This document shows positions 49,033-58,884 of a stretch of DNA of 64,000 nt, in pieces. Position 1 is the stretch's first letter. Each line of letters opens with the position of its first letter. Location of the stretch: the NCBI RefSeq assembly GCF_900199725.1, contig NZ_LT904904.1:2268609-2332608 (forward strand). Direction: 5' to 3'. The translations under genes and the position numbers were made by a program. The DNA comes from Cytobacillus massiliigabonensis. Its GTDB lineage: Bacteria > Bacillota > Bacilli > Bacillales > Cytobacillaceae. Under the pieces are notes generated by a model. It did not search any database and was not told the origin of the DNA. It saw nothing but the letters and a program-made list of their open reading frames with translations.

Positions 49033-49992
49033 GTGTCAAATCATTATGAAAAAGCAACATTTGCTGGAGGATGTTTTTGGTGTATGGTAGCGCCATTTGA
49101 TGAGCAGCCAGGGATAAAAGAAGTAATATCTGGCTATACAGGTGGGCATACTGAAAATCCTACCTATGAAGAAGTTTGTTCAGATACAACAGGTCATTAT
49201 GAGGCAGTCCAGATTACTTTTGACCCAAATATATTCCAGTACAAAAAGCTGCTTGAGCTTTTTTGGCAGCAAATTGATCCAACTGACGCAGGCGGCCAGT
49301 TTAATGACCGTGGTCTATCATATCGAACAGCCATTTTTTACCATAATGAAAATCAAAAACAAATAGCTGAAGCTTCAAAAGAAGAGCTTGCAGCAAGCGG
49401 GCGCTTCCTGAAGCCAATTGTTACGGAAATTCTGCCTGCGTCTCCATTTTACAGAGCAGAAGAAAAGCATCAGCATTATTATAAAAAGAACGCTTTCCAC
49501 TACAACATGTATAAAGAAGGTTCTGGACGTGCACCTTTTATTCGCAAAAACTGGAAAAAAACAAAAAGCGATGAACAGCTGAGAAAAGAATTAACTGAAA
49601 TTCAATATGAAGTGACAAGAAATAATGCAACAGAGCCGCCATTTAGAAATGAATTTTGGAATCATACAGATGAGGGAATATATGTAGATATTATCTCTGG
49701 AGAACCGTTATTCAGCTCTAAGGATAAGTATGATGCTGGCTGTGGGTGGCCGAGCTTTACAAAGTCACTGCGCAATTCGGAAATCGAAGAGAAGCTGGAT
49801 ACTTCACATGGCATGCGCCGTATCGAAGTTCGTTCGAAAACATCAGACTCTCATTTAGGTCATGTTTTTGATGATGGTCCAGGACCATTTTATTCCCGTT
49901 ATTGCATTAACTCTGCAGCTCTTCGATTTGTTTCAAAAGATAAGCTGGTGGAAGAGGGCTATGGAGAATATATGAGTTTGTTTGAAAACTAA
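49033..49992 (+). CDS. msrAB: Bifunctional peptide methionine sulfoxide reductase MsrA/MsrB
   Basis: The 319-residue fusion has MsrA first (FAGGCFWC with catalytic Cys14, [15 protein letters not shown] near 36 and GHYEAVQ near 55). MsrB follows from about 175 ([27 protein letters not shown] near 237, and [11 protein letters not shown] with the catalytic Cys near 297). It reduces both S- and R-methionine sulfoxides and repairs oxidised proteins. MsrB zinc CxxC pairs are not evident, as in many fusions. GTG start with AAGGAG. It is monocistronic and ended by the hairpin at 50011. Confidence 0.92.
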   Translation: MSNHYEKATFAGGCFWCMVAPFDEQPGIKEVISGYTGGHTENPTYEEVCSDTTGHYEAVQITFDPNIFQYKKLLELFWQQIDPTDAGGQFNDRGLSYRTAIFYHNENQKQIAEASKEELAASGRFLKPIVTEILPASPFYRAEEKHQHYYKKNAFHYNMYKEGSGRAPFIRKNWKKTKSDEQLRKELTEIQYEVTRNNATEPPFRNEFWNHTDEGIYVDIISGEPLFSSKDKYDAGCGWPSFTKSLRNSEIEEKLDTSHGMRRIEVRSKTSDSHLGHVFDDGPGPFYSRYCINSAALRFVSKDKLVEEGYGEYMSLFEN

Positions 49993-50010
49993 AAATTATA
50001 TGCAGTTTGT

Positions 50011-50058
50011 TATAGCGCTTATCTCCTTTGTATTCGATGGGGATTAGCGCTATTTTTT
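50011..50058 (+). terminator. Intrinsic terminator after msrAB
   Basis: ATAGCGCT (50012-50019) pairs with AGCGCTAT (50045-50052) with further A/T pairing and a T-run. The gap to alaR otherwise holds only the inverted repeat and promoter below. Confidence 0.75.
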
Positions 50059-50206
50059 ATTAGGAAGATATGATCGCTGCAGATATTAAAATGGATAATC
50101 CTTAATTGCTACTGTTGCTTAGCTCCTCCATATAAATAATAGAACTATTCATATCTCTTCTAAAAATGAAGATACTGTAAAAAAAGGACGGTTATTTTAT
50201 GGAAAT

Positions 50207-50241
50207 GGATTCTATTCGAATCCGTTCGTATTTGATATAAT
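50207..50241 (+). promoter_or_regulatory. Promoter and inverted repeat before alaR
   Basis: A perfect TATAAT lies at 50236-50241. GGATTC-TATTC-GAATCC (50207-50223) covers the -35 region, which has no good hexamer. The palindrome is a candidate autoregulatory site for the Lrp-type product. Confidence 0.5.
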
Positions 50242-50275
50242 AAGACGTATTTTTAAGGAATATGGAGGTTCAACA

Positions 50276-50776
50276 ATGAAGCTGACAGATAAAGAATTGG
50301 AAATTGTTGAGATTTTGGAAAAAGACGCGCGCATACATACGGACGATCTTGCAAAAATGGTCCAATTAAGCTTAATGGAAACAAAAGAGATCATCAAGAA
50401 GCTGGAAGAACAAAAGGTAATTGTTAAATACACGTCAGTGATAGATTGGGGGAAAGTAGAAGACCATTCAGGCTTAACCGCTATGATAGATGTAAAGGTA
50501 ACACCTAAGCGTGGAGTAGGCTTTGATGAAATAGCTGAAAGAATTTACCGTTATAAAGAAGTAAAGTCTGTTTATTTAATGTCAGGTGCCTATGATTTAT
50601 CCGTCGAAATTGAAGGGAAATCCATGAATGAAGTTGCGAATTTTGTTTCACAAAAACTCTCAACTCTTGACTCTGTCATCTCCACAACTACTCATTTTAT
50701 TTTGAAAAAATATAAGCATGATGGCACCATTTTTGAATCAGATGACGATGACAAACGAATTGTGGTGTCCCCATAA
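50276..50776 (+). CDS. alaR: Lrp/AsnC-family transcriptional regulator (AlaR-like)
   Basis: The 166-residue protein has an N-terminal winged helix (LTDKELEIVEILEKDARIHTDDLAKMVQLS, 3-32) and a C-terminal RAM/ACT-like ligand domain (GLTAMIDVKVTPKRGVGFDEIAERIYRYKEVKSVYLMSGAYDLSVEIEG). It matches B. subtilis YugG (AlaR) in size and in its overlap with the following alanine aminotransferase gene. It probably senses alanine and controls the pair. Confidence 0.85.
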   Translation: MKLTDKELEIVEILEKDARIHTDDLAKMVQLSLMETKEIIKKLEEQKVIVKYTSVIDWGKVEDHSGLTAMIDVKVTPKRGVGFDEIAERIYRYKEVKSVYLMSGAYDLSVEIEGKSMNEVANFVSQKLSTLDSVISTTTHFILKKYKHDGTIFESDDDDKRIVVSP

Positions 50777-51939
50777 TGAAGAAAAACTATTTATCAAGAA
50801 AAGCTCAAGAATTAAAACCTTCAGGCATTCGCCGGTTCTTTGATTTAGCTGCTGGTATGAAAGGCGTCGTTTCACTAGGCGTAGGTGAGCCTGATTTTGT
50901 CACCCCATGGACAGTAAGGGAGGCAGCCATTCTCTCTATTGAACAAGGCTATACTTCCTATTCGGCAAATGCTGGTTTGCTAGAGCTAAGGAAAGAAATT
51001 GCAGGCTATATGCAAAGGCAATTTAATGTAATGTATTCTCCAAGTTCAGAAATTATTGTAACAGTCGGCGCCAGTCAGGCGATTGATATTGCGATGCGGA
51101 CCATTCTAGATCCTGGCGATGAAGTTATTATCATTGAACCATGCTTTGTCTCATATTCACCGATGGTTGACATGGCAGGTGGTGTCCCAGTTCATGTTCA
51201 GGCTTTAAAAGAGAACGATTTCAAAATATTGCCCTCCCAATTAGAAAAGGCAATAACAGAAAAGACAAAAGCCATCATGCTCTGTTCGCCTAATAATCCA
51301 ACTGGGTCCATGCTGAATAAAAAGGAACTTGAAGAAATTGCAGAGATTGCGGGTAAATATGACTTACTTGTCATAGCTGATGAAATCTATGCAGAGCTTG
51401 TATACGATGAGGAGTACACAAGTCTTGCTTTGATCAATGGAATGCGAGAAAGAACAATATTAATATCAGGTTTTTCAAAAGGATTTGCAATGACAGGCTG
51501 GCGTCTTGGATTTGTCTGTGCACCAGAAGAGATTACTCAAGCTATGCTGAAAATTCATCAATATGCGATTATGTGTGCACCAACAATGGCCCAATTTGCA
51601 GCTATTGAAGCATTGAAAAATGGACGTTCAGATGTAGATGAAATGGTGAAAAGCTATCGCCGCAGACGCAACTATATTGTTCAGTCATTTAATGATATGG
51701 GCTTAACCTGCCATACACCGGGTGGAGCCTTTTATGCATTTCCTTCAATTGAGTCCACTGGTCTTAGCTCGGAGGAGTTTGCAGAACGGCTATTATTAGA
51801 AGAAAGTGTAGCTGTAGTACCTGGAAATGTCTTTGGTGGAAGTGGGGAAGGGCATATTCGATGTTCTTATGCAACTTCTATGGAGCAGCTGCAGGAAGCG
51901 GTCAAACGGATGAAACGATTTATTGAAAAAATAAGCTAA
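50776..51939 (+). CDS. alaT: Alanine aminotransferase, class I (AlaT/YugH)
   Basis: The 387-residue fold-type I aminotransferase has LGVGEPDFVTPW near 35, YSANAGLLELRKEIAGYM near 57, CSPNNPTGSML near 174, the PLP Asp/Tyr segment VIADEIYAELVYDEE near 200, and the Schiff-base Lys in LISGFSKGFAMTGWRLGF near 234. The alaR neighbour and gene order point to alanine-pyruvate metabolism, as for B. subtilis alaT. Its ATG overlaps the alaR stop. Confidence 0.87.
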   Translation: MKKNYLSRKAQELKPSGIRRFFDLAAGMKGVVSLGVGEPDFVTPWTVREAAILSIEQGYTSYSANAGLLELRKEIAGYMQRQFNVMYSPSSEIIVTVGASQAIDIAMRTILDPGDEVIIIEPCFVSYSPMVDMAGGVPVHVQALKENDFKILPSQLEKAITEKTKAIMLCSPNNPTGSMLNKKELEEIAEIAGKYDLLVIADEIYAELVYDEEYTSLALINGMRERTILISGFSKGFAMTGWRLGFVCAPEEITQAMLKIHQYAIMCAPTMAQFAAIEALKNGRSDVDEMVKSYRRRRNYIVQSFNDMGLTCHTPGGAFYAFPSIESTGLSSEEFAERLLLEESVAVVPGNVFGGSGEGHIRCSYATSMEQLQEAVKRMKRFIEKIS

Positions 51940-51948
51940 AAAAGAAAA

Positions 51949-51994
51949 AGCGCTTGCTTTCCTCCTATTTTTCTAGAGGGAACAAGCGTTTTTG
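51949..51994. terminator. Bidirectional terminator
   Basis: CGCTTGCTTTCCTC pairs with GAGGGAACAAGCG (one mismatch) across 51951-51988, flanked by A and T runs. It serves convergent alaT and the Bce permease gene. Confidence 0.8.
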
Positions 51995-51999
51995 TCTAA

Positions 52000-53940
52000 T
52001 TATAAAGCATCTTTAATTACTTTCTTGGAATATAACACAGAAAGGATGCCGAATATCGAATATAATGCTGTATAAAGAACCATGACAATAATCATTGGAG
52101 TCCATACCTCGGACCCAAATAAAAACCACCCAGATTGAACTGCAAAATAACTGTGCATTAACCCGATAACAAGAGGAATGCCGAAATTAAAGAATTGTTT
52201 TGCTTGAATTCCTTTCAATAGATCACCTTGTGTAAATCCAAGCTTTCTTAAAATTGTATAATTTGGTTTCTCATCTTCACTCTCATCCATTTGCTTGAAA
52301 TAGAGAATACAGCCGGATGTAATCAGGAAAGTTAACCCTAAAAATCCTACAATGAACATGATGAGTCCCATATTTATTTTTTGATTCAAGCTCATTTCTA
52401 ATTGGGAATCAGCTCGGTCAGTAAAATTGATATTTTGGAAAAGCTTATTTGCCTTTTCAAGGTTTTCGTCGTTGTTCAGATTGATGCCAATATACAAATT
52501 TGATTTCAGTTGGATTTCTGGATTCAGATCATTTTTCATTCGTTCAAATATGGATTCATCCACAATTGCAACAGGCAAGCCGCCACCAGTGAAATAATAG
52601 GGAACAATAAAATCTTTATTCAAGCCTATAAATTTTTGGGGGATTTTTTCAGACTTCCCTAGGAGAGTGATGTTACCAGAATCTTTAAGTGTCATGAATT
52701 TTTCTAATAAATCATTATAGCCAGTAAATAGTGTTTCATTTGACGATAAATCCAGCTCATCAATTTCATTGTCACTAACAACGGGAATCTGCATGATATC
52801 TGGATTAAAATTCATCCCTTCCATGTTAAAATCGGCTATATTCTTAATATTAGCTCCAATCTGAATGACTTCAATCGCTTTCTCTGTATATTTAATCTGA
52901 TTTTCATTCAATGCTAATTTAAATTGTTCTGCATCCTGCTTGTTTGTTAAGGCAAAATGAGATGGAACATTGTTCTCAGCATTTTTTTCAGCAGAGTAAT
53001 AGGATATAAAGCTTAATGATAGTAAACCGATGGCAAGGGCTGACACTGTCGTAATGATCGTTAATAATAGGGCATTCGATCTCATTCTGAACATAATGGT
53101 TGATAGGGACAATACTTCATTAATATTTAAATAGCCGTCTTTCTTTTTTCGAATGAGATTAAAAATAAAACTGACGGACCCTTTATAAAATAAATACGTC
53201 CCAATAATGACTGATCCAAGAATGAAGAGCATAGCAAGAAGCAGCTCAATCATCGTTGTAAAATCCCCGCCAAATAGCTTAGAGGAAATATAATAGCCCA
53301 TAACTATTAAAGCAATTCCTACTATTCCAATGAAAATTTCAAAAATGGACAGTTTCTTCACTTTTCCTTCAGTTTTTGAGTTGACCCTGAATAAAGAAAG
53401 GATGGTTTGCCTTTTTATAAATAAATAGTTCATCAGCATGATGAGAAGATAGATCGCAACGAAAACGACAACTGTCTGGACAAGCGCCTTTATAGAAAAT
53501 TGAAGGGAAGCAATGCCTTCAATGCCTGTAATTTTTAATAATATCATAATGATTAATTTTGATACTGAAAACCCTAAAAGGATTCCAAGTATTAATGATC
53601 CAGAATATAGAATCATGTTCTCTAAAGTAAGAATCCGAAAGATTTTCCCTTTCGTCATCCCGATTAATTGAAATAATCCAACTTCTTTGCTGCGCCTTTT
53701 AATAAAGATCGTATTAGCATATAAAAGAAAGATTGTGACAATCGCGATGAGCAAGACCGTTGCCGCACGGATGGCTGCAGCACCCTTCATAGATCCTTTT
53801 GTTTCTGTCATGGCTGGATCATATTGTAATGTGACAAACGCGAAATATAAGGCAACACTAAAGATAAGGGCAAAGACGTAAAGATAATAGTTCTTAAGAT
53901 TTTTCTTCAGATTGCGGATGATCAGATGATTAATGCTCAT
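52000..53940 (-). CDS. bceB: BceB-type ABC transporter permease (peptide antibiotic sensing/resistance)
   Basis: The 646-residue FtsX-family permease has about ten membrane helices, with a large external domain of about 200 residues between helices 7 and 8 (about 310-515), the hallmark of BceB. Length equals that of B. subtilis BceB. In Bce systems it detects cell-wall antibiotics such as bacitracin with its ATPase and passes the signal to BceS. The ATG at 53940 overlaps the end of the ATPase gene by 11 bp. Confidence 0.9.
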   Translation of the reverse strand: MSINHLIIRNLKKNLKNYYLYVFALIFSVALYFAFVTLQYDPAMTETKGSMKGAAAIRAATVLLIAIVTIFLLYANTIFIKRRSKEVGLFQLIGMTKGKIFRILTLENMILYSGSLILGILLGFSVSKLIIMILLKITGIEGIASLQFSIKALVQTVVVFVAIYLLIMLMNYLFIKRQTILSLFRVNSKTEGKVKKLSIFEIFIGIVGIALIVMGYYISSKLFGGDFTTMIELLLAMLFILGSVIIGTYLFYKGSVSFIFNLIRKKKDGYLNINEVLSLSTIMFRMRSNALLLTIITTVSALAIGLLSLSFISYYSAEKNAENNVPSHFALTNKQDAEQFKLALNENQIKYTEKAIEVIQIGANIKNIADFNMEGMNFNPDIMQIPVVSDNEIDELDLSSNETLFTGYNDLLEKFMTLKDSGNITLLGKSEKIPQKFIGLNKDFIVPYYFTGGGLPVAIVDESIFERMKNDLNPEIQLKSNLYIGINLNNDENLEKANKLFQNINFTDRADSQLEMSLNQKINMGLIMFIVGFLGLTFLITSGCILYFKQMDESEDEKPNYTILRKLGFTQGDLLKGIQAKQFFNFGIPLVIGLMHSYFAVQSGWFLFGSEVWTPMIIVMVLYTALYSIFGILSVLYSKKVIKDAL

Positions 53941-54691
53941 TTTGCACACCGCCAAGTATTGCCTGTGTTTTCATGATGTCATTGAAGAAGCTTTGCCTAG
54001 TTTCTTCTCCTTTATTTAATTGTGTATAAATTTGCCCATCCTTAATAAAAATAACGCGATTGCAATAGCTTGCTGCAACAGGGTCATGAGTAACCATAAT
54101 AATGGTTGCTTCTCTCTTCTTATTCAATTCACTTAGTTTGTTTAATAAATCAGATGCTGATTTAGAGTCAAGTGCGCCAGTTGGCTCATCTGCGAAAATA
54201 ATGCTTGGTTCATGGATAAAGGCTCTTGCCGCTGAAGTCCGCTGCTTTTGTCCGCCGGAGATTTCGTTTGGATACTTATCCTTTAACTCTAAAATGCCTA
54301 AATCTGTTGCGACCTCATTAAATTTTTTATCTGCATCTTTTTTTGATATTTTTCGAATGGAAAGCGGTAATAAAATATTTTCTTTTACTGTTAGCGTATC
54401 AAGCAAATTATAATCTTGAAAGATAAATCCTAAATAGTGCTTCCGAAAGATAGCTAGCTGTTTTTCCTTCATGCTTGTCATTTCTTTTCCTTCAATCGTG
54501 ATTGAACCTGAGCTTGCTTTATCAATGGAGGAAAGCACATTTAGCAAGGTGGTTTTACCTGAGCCTGATGCGCCCATAATACTGACAAACTCTCCTTTGT
54601 CGATTTTTACATCGATTCCCTTTAAAACCTCTTGTTTATTAAATTTATTTCCATAGCTTTTATGGATTTTACTCGCTTCAAGAATATTCAT
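53930..54691 (-). CDS. bceA: BceA-type ABC transporter ATP-binding protein
   Basis: The 253-residue ATPase has Walker [10 protein letters not shown] at 39-47, the Q-loop [21 protein letters not shown] near 89, the signature EISGGQKQR ([16 protein letters not shown]) near 141, and Walker [14 protein letters not shown] near 162. An AAAGGAG site precedes the ATG. A BceR-type palindrome lies about 88 bp upstream, with TATAAT on the minus strand between. Expression should be induced by BceRS. Confidence 0.92.
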   Translation of the reverse strand: MNILEASKIHKSYGNKFNKQEVLKGIDVKIDKGEFVSIMGASGSGKTTLLNVLSSIDKASSGSITIEGKEMTSMKEKQLAIFRKHYLGFIFQDYNLLDTLTVKENILLPLSIRKISKKDADKKFNEVATDLGILELKDKYPNEISGGQKQRTSAARAFIHEPSIIFADEPTGALDSKSASDLLNKLSELNKKREATIIMVTHDPVAASYCNRVIFIKDGQIYTQLNKGEETRQSFFNDIMKTQAILGGVQNEH

Positions 54692-54778
54692 GTTCTTCTC
54701 CTTTAATAGTGAAATTCTATCTTAATTATAGATCTCTTCATTTACCAATTCCTTCGATTGTCCGAACAAATAATAAGA

Positions 54779-54802
54779 GCATGTGACAATTTTGTCACAT
54801 GC
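54779..54802. promoter_or_regulatory. BceR-type binding palindrome upstream of bceAB
   Basis: Arms GCATGTGACAA and TTGTCACATGC flank a 2-bp centre. The core TGACA-N4-TGTCA fits the TnACA-N4-TGTnA pattern of Bce-like response regulator sites. It also overlaps the last codons and stop of bceS and could form a terminator-like hairpin there. Confidence 0.65.
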
Positions 54803-55799
54803 CTGTTATGTTTACAAATTCATTCTTTTTCGGAAAAATAAGCGTAAAGGTTGTTCCGGTGCTAAGCTTCGATTGGACATTGATACGTATATGCAGTGAC
54901 TCTGCCGCTTTTTTGGACAAATATAGTCCCATACCAGTTGCGGAAGTATCATGATGATTGGCAGTTGAGGTAAATCCTTTATCAAAAATACGCGAAATGT
55001 CCTTCTGATCGATGCCTCGGCCATAGTCTTTTATTTCAAGCTTCGTTTGCCCATCCTGCTGATAGCTTTTAATAATAATATCAGATGAATCACTATATTT
55101 CACCGCATTTGTTAACAGCTGGCGGATAATGAAACTAAGCCATTTCGCATCTGTAAGCACAGATTCTGCATCTAAATCAATTTCAAAACCAATGCCCTTT
55201 TGCATACACCAGGATTGTAATGTTTTAATCTCCCTGATTAAAAGTTCTTCAAGATTTGTTTGTTCGATATATAAATCATTTTTAATAAAGGGGATCCGCT
55301 TTTGATGAAGCTGCTGATCAAGTAAAAAATGAATCCGAAGCCATTCGTAAGTCATCTGAGACTTCAGCATTTTATTTTCCAACCGATCAATCATTAAATG
55401 TATGGCTGTTAGCGGTGTTTTTACCTCATGAATCCATGAAAGCAGGTCATCCTTTTCTTGCTCAAGCAAAAGCAGATTTTGTTCTGATTCATTTTTTAAT
55501 CGCTTTACATGATTTGTGATGCTATTTTCAATGATCCATTCAAAGGGGCTTTCCGGCTCTGGTATGCTTGAAACATCAAAATCATCTTCACGTTCATCTA
55601 AGCTTTTATAAAAGCGAGATTCTATTTGATAACGAATAGTAACAAATACGATAAAAATAATAAATGATAAAAAGACATAATATTGGACGGATCGGAAGGA
55701 AGCTGCAGAATCTACATAACCGATGATGAGCGCAAGCATTTGGAGAGAAACAAAAAAAAGGATCCAGCTGCGCCTTTCTTTGAGATAGGTTCTAATCAT
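54795..55799 (-). CDS. bceS: BceS-type intramembrane-sensing histidine kinase
   Basis: The 334-residue kinase has two N-terminal membrane helices with almost no external loop, the H-box SWIHEVKTPLTAIHLMIDRL near 125, and ATPase boxes (QLLTNAVKYS, DYGRGI, GMGLYLSKKAAE). Its length equals B. subtilis BceS. The ATG at 55799 is preferred over a TTG six codons earlier because GAAGTGG lies just upstream. It has no sensing domain of its own and depends on BceAB. Confidence 0.9.
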   Translation of the reverse strand: MIRTYLKERRSWILFFVSLQMLALIIGYVDSAASFRSVQYYVFLSFIIFIVFVTIRYQIESRFYKSLDEREDDFDVSSIPEPESPFEWIIENSITNHVKRLKNESEQNLLLLEQEKDDLLSWIHEVKTPLTAIHLMIDRLENKMLKSQMTYEWLRIHFLLDQQLHQKRIPFIKNDLYIEQTNLEELLIREIKTLQSWCMQKGIGFEIDLDAESVLTDAKWLSFIIRQLLTNAVKYSDSSDIIIKSYQQDGQTKLEIKDYGRGIDQKDISRIFDKGFTSTANHHDTSATGMGLYLSKKAAESLHIRINVQSKLSTGTTFTLIFPKKNEFVNITGM

Positions 55800-56487
55800 G
55801 GTAATTGTCCACTTCAATTGCTATATACCCTTGTCCGACTTTCGTTTCAATATAGCAGCCTAATCCAATTTCATCCAATTTTTTCCGTAAACGATTGACA
55901 TTAACAGTTAATGTATTATCGCTAATAAAACGTTCATCATCCCATAGGCTTGATATAAGTTCTTCACGGCTTACGATTTGATTTTTTCTATCAATAAGCA
56001 ATTTTAATATAAAGATTTCATTTTTTGTCAATTCCACTATTCCAGCGTCATTTGTAACTGTATTTTTCTCAAAATCAATCTTTGCATCATACCAGGTTTT
56101 TAATTTATTCACCGTTGTACTGTAATTATAGACACGGCGGAGAATCGCCTGTACCTTCGCAACAAGAACATCAAAATGAAAAGGCTTCTGAATAAAATCA
56201 TCAGCGCCAAGCTGCATGGACATCACCATATCAGTTGGATGATCACGTGATGAAAGAAAAATAATCGGAACGTTGGAATGTGTTCGAATCATGCGGCACC
56301 AATGAAACCCATCGAATTTCGGCAATTGAATATCGATAATGACTAAATCAGGATCCACAGCTGTAAATTCATGAATTACCTTACTAAAATCTTGAATACC
56401 GTATACATCATACGACCACCCAGTTAATCGTTCTTTCACTTCATTAAATAAAGTACGATCATCTTCTATCAATAACAATTTAAACAT
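55792..56487 (-). CDS. bceR: BceR-type response regulator (OmpR family)
   Basis: The 231-residue regulator has a receiver domain (LLLIEDDRTL at 4-13, phosphorylated Asp in DLVIIDIQLPKFDGFHW near 50, PIIFLSSRD near 78). A winged-helix DNA-binding domain follows (VELTKNEIFILKLLIDRKNQIVSREELISSLW near 146). It overlaps bceS slightly. The ATG at 56487 gives the usual MFKLLLIEDD start. Its likely target is the palindrome at 54779-54802. Confidence 0.9.
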   Translation of the reverse strand: MFKLLLIEDDRTLFNEVKERLTGWSYDVYGIQDFSKVIHEFTAVDPDLVIIDIQLPKFDGFHWCRMIRTHSNVPIIFLSSRDHPTDMVMSMQLGADDFIQKPFHFDVLVAKVQAILRRVYNYSTTVNKLKTWYDAKIDFEKNTVTNDAGIVELTKNEIFILKLLIDRKNQIVSREELISSLWDDERFISDNTLTVNVNRLRKKLDEIGLGCYIETKVGQGYIAIEVDNYHD

Positions 56488-56580
56488 TGCAAACACCACA
56501 CTTTTTCTTAGTACCTACATTGATTGTAAAGGAAAATCTTGCTAAGTGCTACAAGTGAAAGGTAAGGATAGGAAGAGAAC

Positions 56581-56620
56581 TTTACATTGAATATATTTCA
56601 TGTTATATTTATCTCGAATT
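56581..56620 (+). promoter_or_regulatory. Promoter with MhqR-like half-site before the dioxygenase gene
   Basis: TTTACA (56581-56586) and TATATT (56604-56609) are 17 bp apart. TATCTCGAATT (56610-56620) follows at once and equals the left half of the palindromic MhqR operator known from B. subtilis. The right half is not conserved. Repression by an MhqR-type protein is possible. Confidence 0.45.
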
Positions 56621-56666
56621 AAAAATATATTAATTAAGTGTATTTTGATAAATGGAGGAAATAAAA

Positions 56667-57644
56667 ATGAATGGATTAAAGGGAATACACCATGTAACAG
56701 CCATTACAAGCAGTGCAGAGAAAAATTATGAGTTTTTCACCTATGTATTAGGAATGCGATTAGTAAAGAAAACTGTCAACCAGGATGATATTCAGACTTA
56801 TCATTTATTTTTTGCAGATGATAAGGGAAATGCTGGTACAGATATGACCTTCTTCGATTTTCCCGGAATTCCAAAAGGAGTACACGGAACGAATGAAATT
56901 TCTAAAACGTCTTTCCGAGTTCCAAGTGATGCGGCACTAGATTATTGGGTAAAGCGTTTTGATCGGTTAGATGTAAAGCATACAGGAATAAAAGAACAAT
57001 TTGGCAAGAATACCCTTTCGTTTGTAGATTTTGATGACCAGCACTATCAGCTAATCTCTGATGAGAAAAATGTAGGGGTAGAATCTGGAATCCCATGGCA
57101 AAAAGGTCCGATTCCATTAGAGTATGCAATTACAGGATTAGGTCCCATCTTTATTCGGGTAGCTAACTTTGATTTCTTTAAGGGAATGATGGAAAAAGTG
57201 CTATTATTTAAAGAAATTGATCAAAAAGGATCGTTTCATTTGTTTGAGGTTGGAGAAGGAGGAAATGGTGCACAGGTTATTGTAGAGTACAATACCATTC
57301 TCCCTCAAGCAAGACAAGGCTTCGGCACAGTGCACCACGCTGCATTTAGAGTTGAAGACCGCTCCGTTTTGGAAGAATGGATTGAACGAATGGATAGCTT
57401 TGGATTCCATACTTCTGGCTACGTTGATCGTTTCTTTTTCGCATCTCTTTATGCAAGAGTAGCACCACAAATACTTTTTGAATTTGCTACAGATGGTCCG
57501 GGATTTATGGGGGATGAACCCTATGAAACATTAGGAGAGAAACTATCACTGCCCCCATTCCTTGAACATAAACGAGAACAAATTGAAAACCTAGTTCGCC
57601 CGATTAATACGGTTAGAAGTACAATTGAATTTGCGAAAGAATAA
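56667..57644 (+). CDS. Ring-cleaving dioxygenase of the VOC family (MhqO/MhqA-like)
   Basis: The 325-residue protein has two vicinal-oxygen-chelate modules. The first has IHHVTAIT at 6-13 (metal His) and the second TVHHAAFRVED near 215-225, with Glu in ILFEFATDGPGF near 270. It resembles B. subtilis MhqO/MhqA, which detoxify quinones and catechol-like compounds. GGAGG fixes the ATG at 56667. The upstream MhqR-like half-site fits this role. Confidence 0.83.
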   Translation: MNGLKGIHHVTAITSSAEKNYEFFTYVLGMRLVKKTVNQDDIQTYHLFFADDKGNAGTDMTFFDFPGIPKGVHGTNEISKTSFRVPSDAALDYWVKRFDRLDVKHTGIKEQFGKNTLSFVDFDDQHYQLISDEKNVGVESGIPWQKGPIPLEYAITGLGPIFIRVANFDFFKGMMEKVLLFKEIDQKGSFHLFEVGEGGNGAQVIVEYNTILPQARQGFGTVHHAAFRVEDRSVLEEWIERMDSFGFHTSGYVDRFFFASLYARVAPQILFEFATDGPGFMGDEPYETLGEKLSLPPFLEHKREQIENLVRPINTVRSTIEFAKE

Positions 57645-57651
57645 GTAAGAT

Positions 57652-57688
57652 ACCTTACTATGCATTTATTTGTGTAGTAAGGTTTTTT
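57652..57688 (+). terminator. Intrinsic terminator
   Basis: ACCTTACTA (57652-57660) pairs with TAGTAAGGT (57675-57683), then TTTTT. Confidence 0.85.
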
Positions 57689-57749
57689 ATTCAGTTAAAA
57701 GAAAGTGTCATTTGCCTATGTTATGTAAGGGGAAATAAGAGTTGATGGT

Positions 57750-57825
57750 AACAAGAGGTTGGCACATGTACCCATATTAAATGGAGGAAGGTATTTTATA
57801 ATAACAAGAGTTGGCGACATGTGCC
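57750..57825. repeat. Two copies of a 23-24-bp direct repeat
   Basis: AACAAGAGGTTGGCACATGT (57750-57769) and AACAAGAGTTGGCGACATGT (57803-57822) are close variants about 53 bp apart, each followed by nCC. They lie in the 310-bp gap before the alarmone operon. They resemble short interspersed elements, and no coding potential was seen. Confidence 0.45.
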
Positions 57826-57860
57826 TAAGAGAAGATAGAATTGTAAGACATACTCACAAG

Positions 57861-57935
57861 TGACAACGTGTCATAAAATGATTGACATGCGACATGGTGT
57901 CATATAAAATAAAAATATAAGATGACACGTTGTCA
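57861..57935. promoter_or_regulatory. Sigma-A promoter with three 13-bp operators
   Basis: TTGACA (57882-57887) and TAAAAT (57905-57910) are 17 bp apart. Operator 1 TGACAACGTGTCA (57861-57873) is upstream. Operator 2 CGACATGGTGTCA (57890-57902) is between the hexamers. Operator 3 TGACACGTTGTCA (57923-57935) lies past the start point. Copies 1 and 3 are exact reverse complements. The TetR protein encoded by the third gene is the likely ligand-controlled repressor. Confidence 0.75.
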
Positions 57936-57954
57936 TATTGGAGTGAAGCCAACA

Positions 57955-58083
57955 ATGGAAATTGAAAAATTAAAGAAGCTCATTAATGAGTTAAAAACAA
58001 AAGGTGTAAATGCTTCTTTATGTAAAAGACCAGCAATCATTCAAAAACCAATGAATAATCCAATACCTGCCATTGGTCGTTGA
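57955..58083 (+). CDS. 42-residue protein heading the alarmone operon
   Basis: The peptide begins with an amphipathic basic helix (MEIEKLKKLINELKTKGVNA) and ends in a Pro-rich tail (PMNNPIPAIGR), with one Cys. TTGGAGTG precedes the ATG, and it is the first gene after the three-operator promoter. I do not recognise it. It could be a partner of the alarmone synthetase, a secreted or modified peptide, or a leader peptide. None of these is shown by sequence. Confidence 0.6.
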   Translation: MEIEKLKKLINELKTKGVNASLCKRPAIIQKPMNNPIPAIGR

Positions 58084-58104
58084 ACACATGTAAAGGAGAT
58101 AAAT

Positions 58105-58860
58105 ATGGAGGATAAGACACCAAGCAATTTAATGCAATTAAAGTCATTAAAAACAGAACTCATACGTTTCATGATGTCATATAAATTTGCACTAGATGAA
58201 ATGAATACGAAAATTGACATATTAAAACAAGAATTCCAATATATTCACGACTATAATCCGATTGAACATGTGAAATCGAGGATTAAATCTCCGGAAAGTA
58301 TTTTAAAAAAGATTCAGAGGAAAGGATATGAGCTTTCCTTGCCGTCAATTAGAGAAAATATTAGGGATATTGCGGCTATTCGTATCACTTGTTCTTTCAT
58401 TTCTGATATTTATGAAATTAGTAAGATGCTACAGAATCAAAAAGATATAACGGTTATAGATTGTAAAGATTATATCAAAAATCCTAAACCGAATGGATAT
58501 CAAAGTCTTCATCTAATCTTACAAATACCAATTTTTATGTCCGATCGAGAGGATCATATTTATGTAGAAATACAAATCCGTACAATCGCCATGGATTTCT
58601 GGGCAAGCTTAGAGCATAAAATTTACTACAAATATAATAAAGAAGTCCCGCAAAAGATAAAAGATGATCTGCTAGAAGCAGCAATGACTGCTACACAATT
58701 GGATAAGAAAATGGAAGGCATTCATAAAGAAATGAATAAAATCAAGGAGCTTATGAATTTTGAGGAAGATATGAATGAACTATCAATCAATAATGAAAGA
58801 TTCCGTCTCCCTGCGGACTTTTTATTGCCGATTATGAAAAAGGCCAATTTAATTGAATAA
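58105..58860 (+). CDS. Small alarmone synthetase (RelA/SpoT domain, YwaC/RelP/YjbM type)
   Basis: The 251-residue protein contains only the (p)ppGpp synthetase domain: VKSRIKSPESILKKIQRKG near 54, NIRDIAAIRITCSF near 80-93, NPKPNGYQSLHLIL near 127, and EIQIRTIAMDFWASLEHKIYYK near 153-174. There is no HD hydrolase domain and no TGS/ACT region, so it is a synthetase without hydrolase activity. Relatives YwaC and YjbM in B. subtilis are induced by envelope or alkaline stress. AAAGGAG precedes the ATG. Expression is probably held down by the TetR encoded downstream. Confidence 0.87.
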   Translation: MEDKTPSNLMQLKSLKTELIRFMMSYKFALDEMNTKIDILKQEFQYIHDYNPIEHVKSRIKSPESILKKIQRKGYELSLPSIRENIRDIAAIRITCSFISDIYEISKMLQNQKDITVIDCKDYIKNPKPNGYQSLHLILQIPIFMSDREDHIYVEIQIRTIAMDFWASLEHKIYYKYNKEVPQKIKDDLLEAAMTATQLDKKMEGIHKEMNKIKELMNFEEDMNELSINNERFRLPADFLLPIMKKANLIE

Positions 58861-58884
58861 TTTGTAGGATAGGAAGCGAGCAAA

